Below are positions 24,631 to 32,528 of a stretch of 61,083 bases of DNA, in pieces. Each line of letters begins with the position of its first letter. The first letter of the stretch is position 1. The notes below the pieces were generated by a model. It had not been told where the DNA came from. It worked only from the letters and a program-made list of their open reading frames with translations, and did no database searches. The DNA lies in NCBI GenBank assembly GCA_937922185.1, contig CAKZUT010000115.1, forward strand, positions 1 to 61,083. The letters are read 5' to 3'. The position numbers were made by a program, and so were the translations under genes. This stretch comes from an uncultured Neomegalonema sp. (GTDB taxonomy: Bacteria > Pseudomonadota > Alphaproteobacteria > Rhodobacterales > Rhodobacteraceae).

Positions 24631-25469
24631 TGAAACATCTTTTGAGCGGAACGGGACTGGCTCTGGCCCTCACGGCCTGTGCGCCGCCATCGGCGGGGCC
24701 GGAACTGGCTGACCTGTATGGTCGGGCGGAAGTCCTCTACCGGACGGAAGCGAAGTTCCGCACGGAATACGATCCGGTCGATGCGCCCATCGACGCGCAG
24801 GCGCTGGAGCGCAATTTCCTGAAACTCGCCTTCAACAGCGAGGAACAGGTGATCGGCGACCGCACTATCGTGGCGGGCGATACGGTGCAGTTGCTGCGCT
24901 GGCCCTCGGATGTGACCTATGCCTCGATCGGGATCACATCGGCGGATGCCGCGCATCTCGATGCGCTGGCCCTGCGGATCGGCGGGGTGATCGGTCGCCG
25001 CGTGATCGCGACCGATGACGTGGCCGGTGCCCATGTGAAGATATGGATGCTCGACGGGCGCGACCGCTTCATCCTGCGCCAGACCGTCACCGAACGGTTC
25101 GGCGAATCGCTGGGGGCCTTCATCGCCGCCTGGACCGAACGCCCCGAATTGCCCTGCATCGGGATGATCTCGACCGACCCCGAAGATGACAGCCTCGCCG
25201 TGGGCCTGATCTTCGTGAAGGCGGAACTGAGCGGAAATTTCCGTCGTGCCTGCCTGACCGAGGAGTTCACGCAGGTCTTCGGCCTCATCAATGACGACCC
25301 CGAGGCGCGGCCCTCAATTTTCAATGACGACCAGGAGTTCATTGAATTGACCCGCCACGATGAATATCTGCTGAAGGTGCTTTACGATCCGAGGCTGAGG
25401 CCGGGCATGACCGAAGCGGAGGCCCGCCCGCTGGTGCGTCGGATCGTGCAGGATATTCCGGGCCTTTAA
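24630..25469 (+). CDS. DUF2927 lipoprotein, second of a tandem pair
   Basis: A 279-residue paralogue of the preceding protein. A short lipoprotein signal (LSGTGLALALTAC) precedes the same landmarks: RNFLKLAFNSEE, LLRWPSDVTYAS, CLTEEFTQVFGLINDDPEA, RPSIFNDDQEFIELTRHDE and LKVLYDPRLRPGM. The two proteins differ throughout, so the duplication is not recent, and both kept the family core. They are probably exported and lipid-anchored partners. Its ATG overlaps the upstream stop (TGATG). Confidence 0.85.
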   Translation: MKHLLSGTGLALALTACAPPSAGPELADLYGRAEVLYRTEAKFRTEYDPVDAPIDAQALERNFLKLAFNSEEQVIGDRTIVAGDTVQLLRWPSDVTYASIGITSADAAHLDALALRIGGVIGRRVIATDDVAGAHVKIWMLDGRDRFILRQTVTERFGESLGAFIAAWTERPELPCIGMISTDPEDDSLAVGLIFVKAELSGNFRRACLTEEFTQVFGLINDDPEARPSIFNDDQEFIELTRHDEYLLKVLYDPRLRPGMTEAEARPLVRRIVQDIPGL

Positions 25470-25502
25470 CAGGCCGCGAACGACGAGAACCAGGAGAGCC
25501 GG

Positions 25503-26618
25503 ATGAGCTTGTGGGACCGCCTTACGGGCGAATTTATCGACGTTATCGACTGGACGACCGATGACGGCGATACGATGGTCTGGCGCTTCGAGCGTTATGG
25601 AAACGAGATCAAGCATGGCGCGAAGCTGACCGTGCGCGAGGGGCAGGCGGCGGTCTTCGTGAACGAGGGGCAGGTCGCGGATGTCTTTCCGCCGGGCCTG
25701 TACATGCTGGAAACGAATAACCTGCCCATCCTCTCGACGATGCAGGCCTGGGACCACGGGTTCCAGTCGCCCTTCAAGGCGGAAATCTACTTCGTCAGCC
25801 TCAAGCAGTTCACCGATCTGAAATGGGGCACGAAGAACCCGGTCATGCTGCGCGATCCCGATTTCGGGCCGACGCGCCTGCGCGCCTTCGGCACCTATGC
25901 GATCCGGGTGGAAGATCCCACGGTCTTCCTGCGCGAGATCGTGGGCACGGACGGCGAGTTCACGACCGGCGAGATCGAGGGACAGCTTCGCAATATCATC
26001 GTCTCGCGGTTCTCGAACGCTATCGCCTCCTCGCATATCCCTGTGCTTGATCTGGCCGCCAATTACGACGATCTGGGCAAGTTCGCGGGCGTGAAGATCG
26101 GCGAGGAGATGACCGAATACGGGCTGACGCTCACCAAGCTGCTGGTCGAGAACGTCTCGCTGCCGCCGGAGGTCGAGAAGGCCATGGACCGGCGCACCCA
26201 GATGGGCGTCATCGGTGACCTGCACAAGTACACGCAGTTTCAGGCCGCCGAATCCATGCGTGCCGCCGCCGAGAATCCGGGGGAGGGTGGCGGGGCCGCC
26301 TCCGCCGGGATCGGGGCGGGTATCGGCATGGCCATGGGCGGCATGATGGGCAATGTGATGGGCGCGGGCGCCGCCGGGGGCAATGTGATCGCTCCGCCGC
26401 CGCTGCCTTCGGGCAAGCAATGGCATGTGGGCATCGGCGGGCAGACAAGCGGGCCGTTCGACGGGCAGGCCGTGGCCGGCATGGCCCGCGATGGCCGCCT
26501 GACGCGCGATACGCTGGTCTGGACGGCGGGTATGGAGGGCTGGGAACGCGCCGGTGCTGTCTCCGATCTGGCGCAGATGTTCGGAGCGACGCCCCCGCCG
26601 TTGCCGCCGGAAAGCTGA
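25503..26618 (+). CDS. SPFH-domain protein with C-terminal GYF_2 domain
   Basis: A 371-residue protein without an N-terminal membrane helix. Residues about 20-250 form an SPFH (virion-core/YdjI-like) domain: HGAKLTVREGQAAVFVNEGQ, LRAFGTYAIRVEDPTVFLRE, YGLTLTKLLVENVSLPPEVE. A Gly/Met/Ala-rich linker follows (GMAMGGMMGNVMGAG), then a GYF_2 domain (WHVGIGGQTSGPFDGQAV, LVWTAGMEGWERA) and a proline tail (PPPLPPES). GYF_2 domains bind partners, often Pro-rich. It follows the DUF2927 pair by 33 bp with AGGAGAG as ribosome site, and closes the cluster. Confidence 0.9.
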   Translation: MSLWDRLTGEFIDVIDWTTDDGDTMVWRFERYGNEIKHGAKLTVREGQAAVFVNEGQVADVFPPGLYMLETNNLPILSTMQAWDHGFQSPFKAEIYFVSLKQFTDLKWGTKNPVMLRDPDFGPTRLRAFGTYAIRVEDPTVFLREIVGTDGEFTTGEIEGQLRNIIVSRFSNAIASSHIPVLDLAANYDDLGKFAGVKIGEEMTEYGLTLTKLLVENVSLPPEVEKAMDRRTQMGVIGDLHKYTQFQAAESMRAAAENPGEGGGAASAGIGAGIGMAMGGMMGNVMGAGAAGGNVIAPPPLPSGKQWHVGIGGQTSGPFDGQAVAGMARDGRLTRDTLVWTAGMEGWERAGAVSDLAQMFGATPPPLPPES

Positions 26619-26929
26619 GGGGGTTGTCAGGGGTCGGGTGGCGTGGTTGTTGCCCGGCTCCGAGGCGTGCGAGCGGCTCTTTTCAGAGATGTCGCATTGG
26701 AGAATGGCTATTGTGGCGGATCGTTGGGGTGCCTAATACGGTCGTTCGCTTGATGCGTCAGTCCGGGTGCTGCGGCTGATCGTGTCTCTCTTGGTGGAGA
26801 GGCCGGGGCGCGCTTGTGGGCAGTTTTTGCAATTTGCTCGGTGCGGCATGGACCCATCATCCCGCTTGCGGTGTGCGGAGGGATGGTTAAAGTCCGCCAC
26901 GCCCGATCCATGCCTGAAAGGCTGCTCCG
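26619..26929. other. Intergenic region before pyrH
   Basis: About 310 bases with no supported gene; the frames listed in the track here are short and lack coding character. The last 80 bases contain CATCCC...GGGATG (26858-26885), which could fold in the pyrH leader. Base composition is slightly less GC-rich than the flanking genes. No confident promoter was assigned. Confidence 0.4.
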
Positions 26930-27661
26930 ATGACAGACGACCCCTCCCATCCGAAATGGTCGCGCGTCCTGCTGAAAATCTCGGGCGAGGCGCTGATGGG
27001 CGATCAGGGCTATGGGGTCCATCCGCCGACGGTCAATCGCATCGCGGAGGAGATCTACGCGGTTCAGCAGCAGGGCATCGAAATCTGCCTCGTCATCGGG
27101 GGCGGCAATATCTTTCGCGGGCTGTCCGCCGCCGCCTCGGGGATGGAACGGGCCTCCGCCGATTACGTGGGGATGCTGGCGACGATCATGAACGCGCTGT
27201 CGATGCAGAGCGCGCTGGAGGCGCTGGGGGCCGAAACCCGCGTGATGTCGGCCATTCCGATGCAGGCCGTGTGCGAACCCTATATCCGGCGCAAGGGGAT
27301 GCGGCATCTGGAGGAGGGACGCATCGCGATCTTCGCCGCCGGGATCGGCAACCCCTTCTTCACCACCGACACCGCCGCCGCCCTGCGGGCCATCGAGATG
27401 GGCTGCGATGCCCTGCTCAAGGGAACGCAGGTGGACGGGGTCTATGATTCCGACCCGAAGAAGAACCCGGATGCCAGACGGTTCGAGACGGTCAGCTACC
27501 GGCAGGTTCTGGCCGATAATCTGAACGTGATGGACGCGACCGCTATCGCCCTGGCGCGGGATAACAAGCTGCCCGTCGTCGTCTTTGACCTGCACCAGAA
27601 GAGCGGATTCGCCTCGGTCTTGTCGGGTGAGGGAAAATCGACCATTGTACAGGAGAGTTAA
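26930..27661 (+). CDS. pyrH: UMP kinase
   Basis: Phosphorylates UMP to UDP with ATP in pyrimidine nucleotide synthesis. The 243-residue bacterial type belongs to the amino-acid-kinase fold: [72 protein letters not shown]-like segment reading [17 protein letters not shown], and [15 protein letters not shown]. It opens the conserved pyrH-frr-uppS-cdsA-dxr-rseP-bamA block. Confidence 0.97.
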   Translation: MTDDPSHPKWSRVLLKISGEALMGDQGYGVHPPTVNRIAEEIYAVQQQGIEICLVIGGGNIFRGLSAAASGMERASADYVGMLATIMNALSMQSALEALGAETRVMSAIPMQAVCEPYIRRKGMRHLEEGRIAIFAAGIGNPFFTTDTAAALRAIEMGCDALLKGTQVDGVYDSDPKKNPDARRFETVSYRQVLADNLNVMDATAIALARDNKLPVVVFDLHQKSGFASVLSGEGKSTIVQES

Positions 27662-27679
27662 TACCATGGGTCTTTTCCG

Positions 27680-28246
27680 ATGAGTGACGATTTCGATATC
27701 GATCTCGATGATCTGGGTCGCCGTATGGAGGGGGCGCTGACCGCCCTGCGCGGCGAGTTCGGCAGTCTGCGGACGGGCCGGGCCACCGCCAGTATGCTCG
27801 ACCCCGTGATGGTGGATGCCTATGGCGCGAACACGCCGATCAATCAGGTGGGCACCGTCAATGTGCCCGAGCCGCGCATGGTGACCATCACGGTATGGGA
27901 CAAGGGCCTCATCAAGGCCGTGGAGAAGGCGCTGCGCGAGTCCGGCCTCGGGATCAATCCGCAGGTGGACGGTACGCTGTTCCGCCTGCCGATTCCCGAG
28001 CTGAACGAGGAACGCCGTGCCGAGCTGGCCAAGGTCGCCGCGAAATACGCCGAATCCGCGCGTGTCTCTGTCCGCAATGTGCGGCGGGACGGCATGGATC
28101 AGGTGAAAAAAGCGAAGAATGCCAACGATATCTCCGAGGATGACCAAAAACTTTACTCGGATGAAATACAGGAAATGACAGACAAGCATATCGCCGAGAT
28201 CGACGAGGCGCTGGCGGCGAAGGAAAAGGAAATCATGCAGGTGTGA
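27680..28246 (+). CDS. frr: Ribosome recycling factor
   Basis: Splits post-termination ribosomes together with EF-G. 188 residues, normal length. Signatures: [60 protein letters not shown], and the C-terminal helix [18 protein letters not shown]. It starts 18 bp after pyrH. Confidence 0.97.
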   Translation: MSDDFDIDLDDLGRRMEGALTALRGEFGSLRTGRATASMLDPVMVDAYGANTPINQVGTVNVPEPRMVTITVWDKGLIKAVEKALRESGLGINPQVDGTLFRLPIPELNEERRAELAKVAAKYAESARVSVRNVRRDGMDQVKKAKNANDISEDDQKLYSDEIQEMTDKHIAEIDEALAAKEKEIMQV

Positions 28247-28318
28247 TCCTTCGCCTGCGGCCCGTGCCCCGCCGTCGCCTCCAACCGTCGGTCCGAGGGC
28301 CGGAACAGAAAGAGTCCC

Positions 28319-29095
28319 ATGCGTAGATTGCTGCCCGGCCGCCCCGCCCCTGTGACGGATGTTCCGCCAAAGACAGGCGATACCAGACCCTTGCCCGGTC
28401 ATGTGGCGATCATCATGGATGGTAATGGCCGCTGGGCCACGGGGCGCGGTCTGCCCCGGATCGCGGGGCATAAGCGCGGAATCAACTCCGTCCGCAAAAT
28501 CACCCGTCACGCCAAGGCGCGGGGGGTCAGATACCTGACGCTCTTTGCCTTCTCGACCGAGAACTGGCTGCGCCCGAAAGAGGAGGTCCACGGCCTTTTC
28601 GACCTGTTCCGCTACTACATGCGGCGGGAATGCCGCACGCTGGCGCGCGAGGGCGTGCGTATCCGTTTCATCGGCGACTCATCCGAGATGCCACAGGATA
28701 TCCAGTCGATGATGGTCGAGGCGGAGAACATGACCGCCGCAGGCGATACGATGACCCTGATCGTCGCGCTCAATTACGGCTCGCGGGCCGAGATTGTGAC
28801 GGCGACCCAGCGGCTGGCCGCGCGGGTGGCGGCGGGAGAGCTGTCCGCCGGAGACATCACCGACACGATGATCTCCGCCGAACTGAACACGTCGGACTTC
28901 CCCGACCCCGATCTCATCATCCGCACGAGCGGTGAACAGCGGCTGTCGAACTTCCTGCTCTGGCAGGCGGCCTATTCTGAATTCCTGTTCGTGGATCGCC
29001 ACTGGCCGGATTTCGACGAGCCGTCCTTTGACGAATGCCTTGACCTCTATTGCCAGCGTGACCGCCGCTTCGGCGGGCTACGCAAGTCCGGGTAG
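28319..29095 (+). CDS. uppS: Undecaprenyl (polyprenyl) diphosphate synthase
   Basis: Cis-prenyltransferase that makes the C55 lipid carrier for peptidoglycan and other envelope polymers. 258 residues. Motifs: HVAIIMDGNGRWATGRGLPR (catalytic Asp in MDGNGRWA), GHKRGINSVR, LTLFAFSTENW, and the C-terminal DLIIRTSGEQRLSNFLLWQA with the RxSGE(x)RxSNF signature. It is 72 bp after frr and 3 bp before cdsA. Confidence 0.97.
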   Translation: MRRLLPGRPAPVTDVPPKTGDTRPLPGHVAIIMDGNGRWATGRGLPRIAGHKRGINSVRKITRHAKARGVRYLTLFAFSTENWLRPKEEVHGLFDLFRYYMRRECRTLAREGVRIRFIGDSSEMPQDIQSMMVEAENMTAAGDTMTLIVALNYGSRAEIVTATQRLAARVAAGELSAGDITDTMISAELNTSDFPDPDLIIRTSGEQRLSNFLLWQAAYSEFLFVDRHWPDFDEPSFDECLDLYCQRDRRFGGLRKSG

Positions 29096-29098
29096 CGG

Positions 29099-29908
29099 AT
29101 GCGGTTCGGGTCCGATCTGCGCCAGCGGGTGATTTCGGGTGCCTTGCTGGCAGGGGCAGCGGTGATCGCGGTCACGCTCGGCGGGTGGGTATCGGCGCTG
29201 TTCGTCGCGCTGGGCACGGGGATCATGGCGTGGGAACTGACCCGGATGACGCGCGGAGTGCTGGGTTTCCGCCTGCCCGGTGCGATTCTCGCCTTTCTGA
29301 CCGGAGCCGCCGCGCCCGTCGTGGTCGAGGTCGCCGGGATCGTGCCGGCACTGGCGACGGCAAGCGTACTGTCCGTCGTGACGGGCTTCGGGCTGGCGCG
29401 AAAGACGCCCCGGCCCGAACTGCTGGCCCTCGGTATCTTTCTGCTCGCCTGTGCGGGCGCATTCTTCGTCTGGCTGCGCGATCTCGACAGTATCGGCCTG
29501 ACGATCGTTATCTGGCTCGTGCTGGTGGTCGTGGCGGCGGATATGGGCGGGTATTTCGTGGGACGTGCCGTCGGCGGGCCGAAGCTGGCCCCGATTCTCA
29601 GCCCGAACAAGACCTGGGCGGGGGCGCTGGGGGGGATCACCTTCGCCGTTATCGCCTCGGAGATGGTCGCGCTGGTCGTCCAGGGTAAACCGGTCGTCTT
29701 CGCCCTGCTCGCGGCCCTGACCGCGATTGTCTCGCAGGCGGGCGACCTGATCGAATCCGCCACGAAACGCCGGTTCGGCGTGAAGGATTCGAGCGCGCTG
29801 ATCCCCGGTCACGGCGGCGTTCTCGACCGTTTCGACGCCCTGGCGGCAGCATCTCTGTTCGTCGGGCTGGTTCTGTTTCTCTTCCCGTCCCTGATACGCC
29901 AATGGTAG
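29099..29908 (+). CDS. cdsA: Phosphatidate cytidylyltransferase
   Basis: An integral membrane enzyme making CDP-diacylglycerol from CTP and phosphatidate. 269 residues with about seven hydrophobic segments. The C-terminal signature is clear: NKTWAGALGGITFAV, SQAGDLIESATKRRFGVKDS and LIPGHGGVLDRFDAL. Its end overlaps the start of dxr by 7 bases. Confidence 0.96.
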   Translation: MRFGSDLRQRVISGALLAGAAVIAVTLGGWVSALFVALGTGIMAWELTRMTRGVLGFRLPGAILAFLTGAAAPVVVEVAGIVPALATASVLSVVTGFGLARKTPRPELLALGIFLLACAGAFFVWLRDLDSIGLTIVIWLVLVVVAADMGGYFVGRAVGGPKLAPILSPNKTWAGALGGITFAVIASEMVALVVQGKPVVFALLAALTAIVSQAGDLIESATKRRFGVKDSSALIPGHGGVLDRFDALAAASLFVGLVLFLFPSLIRQW

Positions 29909-31086
29909 CGCGTCGCTCTGTTTCCGTCTTCGGCTCGACCGGATCGGTGGGGCGCAGCACACTCGACGTGATCGCGGCCCATGGCGGGGCCGGGACGTGG
30001 GATGTGGAGGTTCTGACCGGCGGATCGAATGCCGCGTTGCTGGCCGAACAGGCCAGGGCAACCCGCGCGAAGCTGGCCGTTATCCAGAACGAGGATGCCC
30101 TGCCGACCCTGCGCGAGGCGCTGGCCGGAACGGGGATCGAGGCGGCGGCGGGGGATGCGGCCCTGCTGGAGGCGGCGGGTCGGCGTGTGGATGTCTGTCT
30201 GTCGGCCATCGCGGGCGCGGCGGGGCTGGCCCCGACAATGGCCGCCATCCGCGCCGGATCGACCCTCGCACTGGCCAATAAGGAATCCATGGTCTGCGCC
30301 GGGGGCCTCGTCCGGCAGGAGGTCGATAAGGCCGGTACGCGCATCCTGCCCGTCGATTCCGAACACAGTGCGATCTTTCAGGTGCTGGAGGAACGCCATT
30401 CGGAGGCCATCGACCGCATCGTGCTGACGGCTTCGGGCGGCCCGTTCCGCGCGTATTCGCTGGAGCAGATGCGCGCCGTGACCCCCGAGGACGCCATCGC
30501 GCATCCGCAATGGTCGATGGGGGTGGCGATCTCGCTTGATTCCGCCACGATGTTCAACAAGGGGCTGGAACTGATCGAGGCCGATCAACTGTTTCCCGTC
30601 GCGGCCCACAGGATCGAGATTCTGGTCCATCCACAGTCGATCATTCATTCCATGGTCGGCTATCGCGACGGGTCGATCCTCGCACAACTGGGCACGCCCG
30701 ATATGCGGACCCCCATCGCCTATGCGCTGGGCTGGCCCCGGCGCGTCGATGCGCCGGTCGAGCGACTCGATTTCGTGGCGCTTTCCCGCCTCGATTTCGA
30801 GGCACCCGACGATATCCGCTTTCCGGCCCTGCGGATTGCGCGCGAGGCGATGGAGGCCGGTGCCCTCGCCCCCTGCGCGATGAATGCGGCCAAGGAGGTC
30901 GCCGCTGAGGCTTTTCTGACCCGAAGGATACCCTTTCTTGAAATCGCCGTGGTTGTAGAGTGTGTCATGGAAAGCTTCGACCATGGCCCCGCCGCCACAT
31001 CGCTGGATGACGTGATCGCCGCCGACCGGGACGCCCGTGCGCTTGCCCGCGAGGTCATGGAACGACGCGCCCGCCAGTTTGCCTGA
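29902..31086 (+). CDS. dxr: 1-deoxy-D-xylulose-5-phosphate reductoisomerase
   Basis: Second enzyme of the MEP isoprenoid pathway; converts DXP to MEP with NADPH. 394 residues. SVFGSTGSVGRSTLDVI is the NADPH-binding start, ALANKESMVCAGGLV and PVDSEHSAIFQVLEERH are active-site segments, followed by LTASGGPFR, HPQWSMGVAISLDSATMFNK and a complete C-terminal helical domain. It overlaps cdsA, and with uppS and cdsA links isoprenoid and lipid supply. Confidence 0.97.
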   Translation: MVARRSVSVFGSTGSVGRSTLDVIAAHGGAGTWDVEVLTGGSNAALLAEQARATRAKLAVIQNEDALPTLREALAGTGIEAAAGDAALLEAAGRRVDVCLSAIAGAAGLAPTMAAIRAGSTLALANKESMVCAGGLVRQEVDKAGTRILPVDSEHSAIFQVLEERHSEAIDRIVLTASGGPFRAYSLEQMRAVTPEDAIAHPQWSMGVAISLDSATMFNKGLELIEADQLFPVAAHRIEILVHPQSIIHSMVGYRDGSILAQLGTPDMRTPIAYALGWPRRVDAPVERLDFVALSRLDFEAPDDIRFPALRIAREAMEAGALAPCAMNAAKEVAAEAFLTRRIPFLEIAVVVECVMESFDHGPAATSLDDVIAADRDARALAREVMERRARQFA

Positions 31087-31104
31087 TACGAGGATCGCAT
31101 AAAT

Positions 31105-32448
31105 ATGGGCTTCATCGAACAGATACCCCTGATCGGACCCACGCTCTACTATGTGCTGCCATTTCTGCTGGTCCTCGGGATCGTGGTCGCGGTGCATGAA
31201 TACGGCCATTACATCGTCGCCAAATGGTGCGGGGTCCATTCGGACGTGTTCTCGCTGGGCTTCGGGCCGGAACTCTATGGCTGGGAAGACGGCAAGGGGA
31301 CGCGCTGGAAGGTGTGCCTGATCCCTCTCGGAGGGTACGTGAAGTTTCGCGGGGATGCGGATGCGGCCAGCGCCCGCCCGGATGATGAGGCTATCGGACA
31401 GATGACCGAGGCGGAACTCGCCGCCTCCTTCCCCCGTGCCTCTCTGGGCAGACGCGCGATGATCGTCGCGGCGGGGCCGGTGTTCAACTTCGTGCTGGCC
31501 GCCCTGATCTTCGGCGGCGTCGCGATGATCTCCGGGCTGCCCTCCGAAAAACCGGTGATCGGCGTCGTTCAGGAGGACACCGACGGCGCGAAGGCCGGGT
31601 TCCTGGAGGGGGACCGCATTCTCGCGGTGGACGGGGCATCGGTCGAGACCTTCCGCGACTTCGGCACCACTGTCCTCGACGATACGGGAGGGCGGCGCGA
31701 GGTGGAGATCGAGCGCGACGGTCGCCGCATGGTGATTCCCTTCGAGATCATCAGCCCGGTGACCCTCGCCAGCGTGACGGACGGTGCCGCGCGCGAGGCG
31801 GGCTTGCAGGCGGGCGACACGATCCTGACCATCGACGGCAGGGATATCCGCGTCTTTCAGGATCTGCGCGAGGCGGTGCTTGCCTCGGAAGGACAGCCTC
31901 TCGATGTGGAGGTGGGCCGGGGAGACGAGACACTGCGCGTGGAGCTGACCCCGCGCCGAACGGACACGACCGACGAAAACGGCGAGCCGGTGACGCGCTG
32001 GCTGATCGGGGTGACGGGGGGATCGTCCTTTGGCCTCGGACCTGCCCTTGAACGGGCCGGGCCGGTCGAGGCGGCGACCTACGGGGTCAGGGCGACGGTC
32101 AATATCATCAGCAGTTCGCTTTCCTTCATCGCCGATATCTTCCGGGGGCAGGGCGATTCCGCCGATCTGGGCGGACCCATCCGCATCGCGGAGGTCTCCG
32201 GCGAGGCGGCGAATGACGGGTTCGCCTCCCTGATGCGGCTGACCGCGATCCTCTCGGCATCCATCGGTCTCATCAATCTGTTCCCAATTCCGGTTCTGGA
32301 TGGGGGACATTTACTCTTTTACGGTATTGAAGCCATACGAGGCCGTCCGCTGAGCGAACGGATGCAGGAAATCGGCTTGACGATAGGGCTTGCGATGGTC
32401 GTGATGCTCATGGTTTACGCCACGTATAACGATGTTATGCGATTGTGA
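31105..32448 (+). CDS. rseP: RIP metalloprotease RseP (site-2 protease)
   Basis: Membrane zinc protease that cleaves anti-sigma factors and signal-peptide remnants. 447 residues. HEYGH at about residues 31-35 inside the first membrane segment, two PDZ domains (around GVVQEDTDGAKAGFLEGDRI and AAREAGLQAGDTILTIDGRD), and the third zinc ligand in NLFPIPVLDGGHLLFYGIEA. Membrane segments at both ends are intact. Its end overlaps the longest bamA frame, but the preferred bamA start is 80 bp on. Confidence 0.96.
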   Translation: MGFIEQIPLIGPTLYYVLPFLLVLGIVVAVHEYGHYIVAKWCGVHSDVFSLGFGPELYGWEDGKGTRWKVCLIPLGGYVKFRGDADAASARPDDEAIGQMTEAELAASFPRASLGRRAMIVAAGPVFNFVLAALIFGGVAMISGLPSEKPVIGVVQEDTDGAKAGFLEGDRILAVDGASVETFRDFGTTVLDDTGGRREVEIERDGRRMVIPFEIISPVTLASVTDGAAREAGLQAGDTILTIDGRDIRVFQDLREAVLASEGQPLDVEVGRGDETLRVELTPRRTDTTDENGEPVTRWLIGVTGGSSFGLGPALERAGPVEAATYGVRATVNIISSSLSFIADIFRGQGDSADLGGPIRIAEVSGEAANDGFASLMRLTAILSASIGLINLFPIPVLDGGHLLFYGIEAIRGRPLSERMQEIGLTIGLAMVVMLMVYATYNDVMRL

Positions 32449-32528
32449 TCTCGAAACGGGACGGTATGCTCCGTTCAGTGTCAGGGAATTGGTTTTGCGG
32501 TGCCCGCAGGGTGTCGCCGGAGGACGAC

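Noticed and set aside
26708-28591. 627-residue minus-strand frame over pyrH-frr-uppS
   Set aside because: Antisense shadow across three clear housekeeping genes and their gaps.
29809-32310. 833-residue minus-strand frame over dxr-rseP
   Set aside because: Antisense shadow; the opposite strand encodes dxr and rseP with full catalytic motifs.
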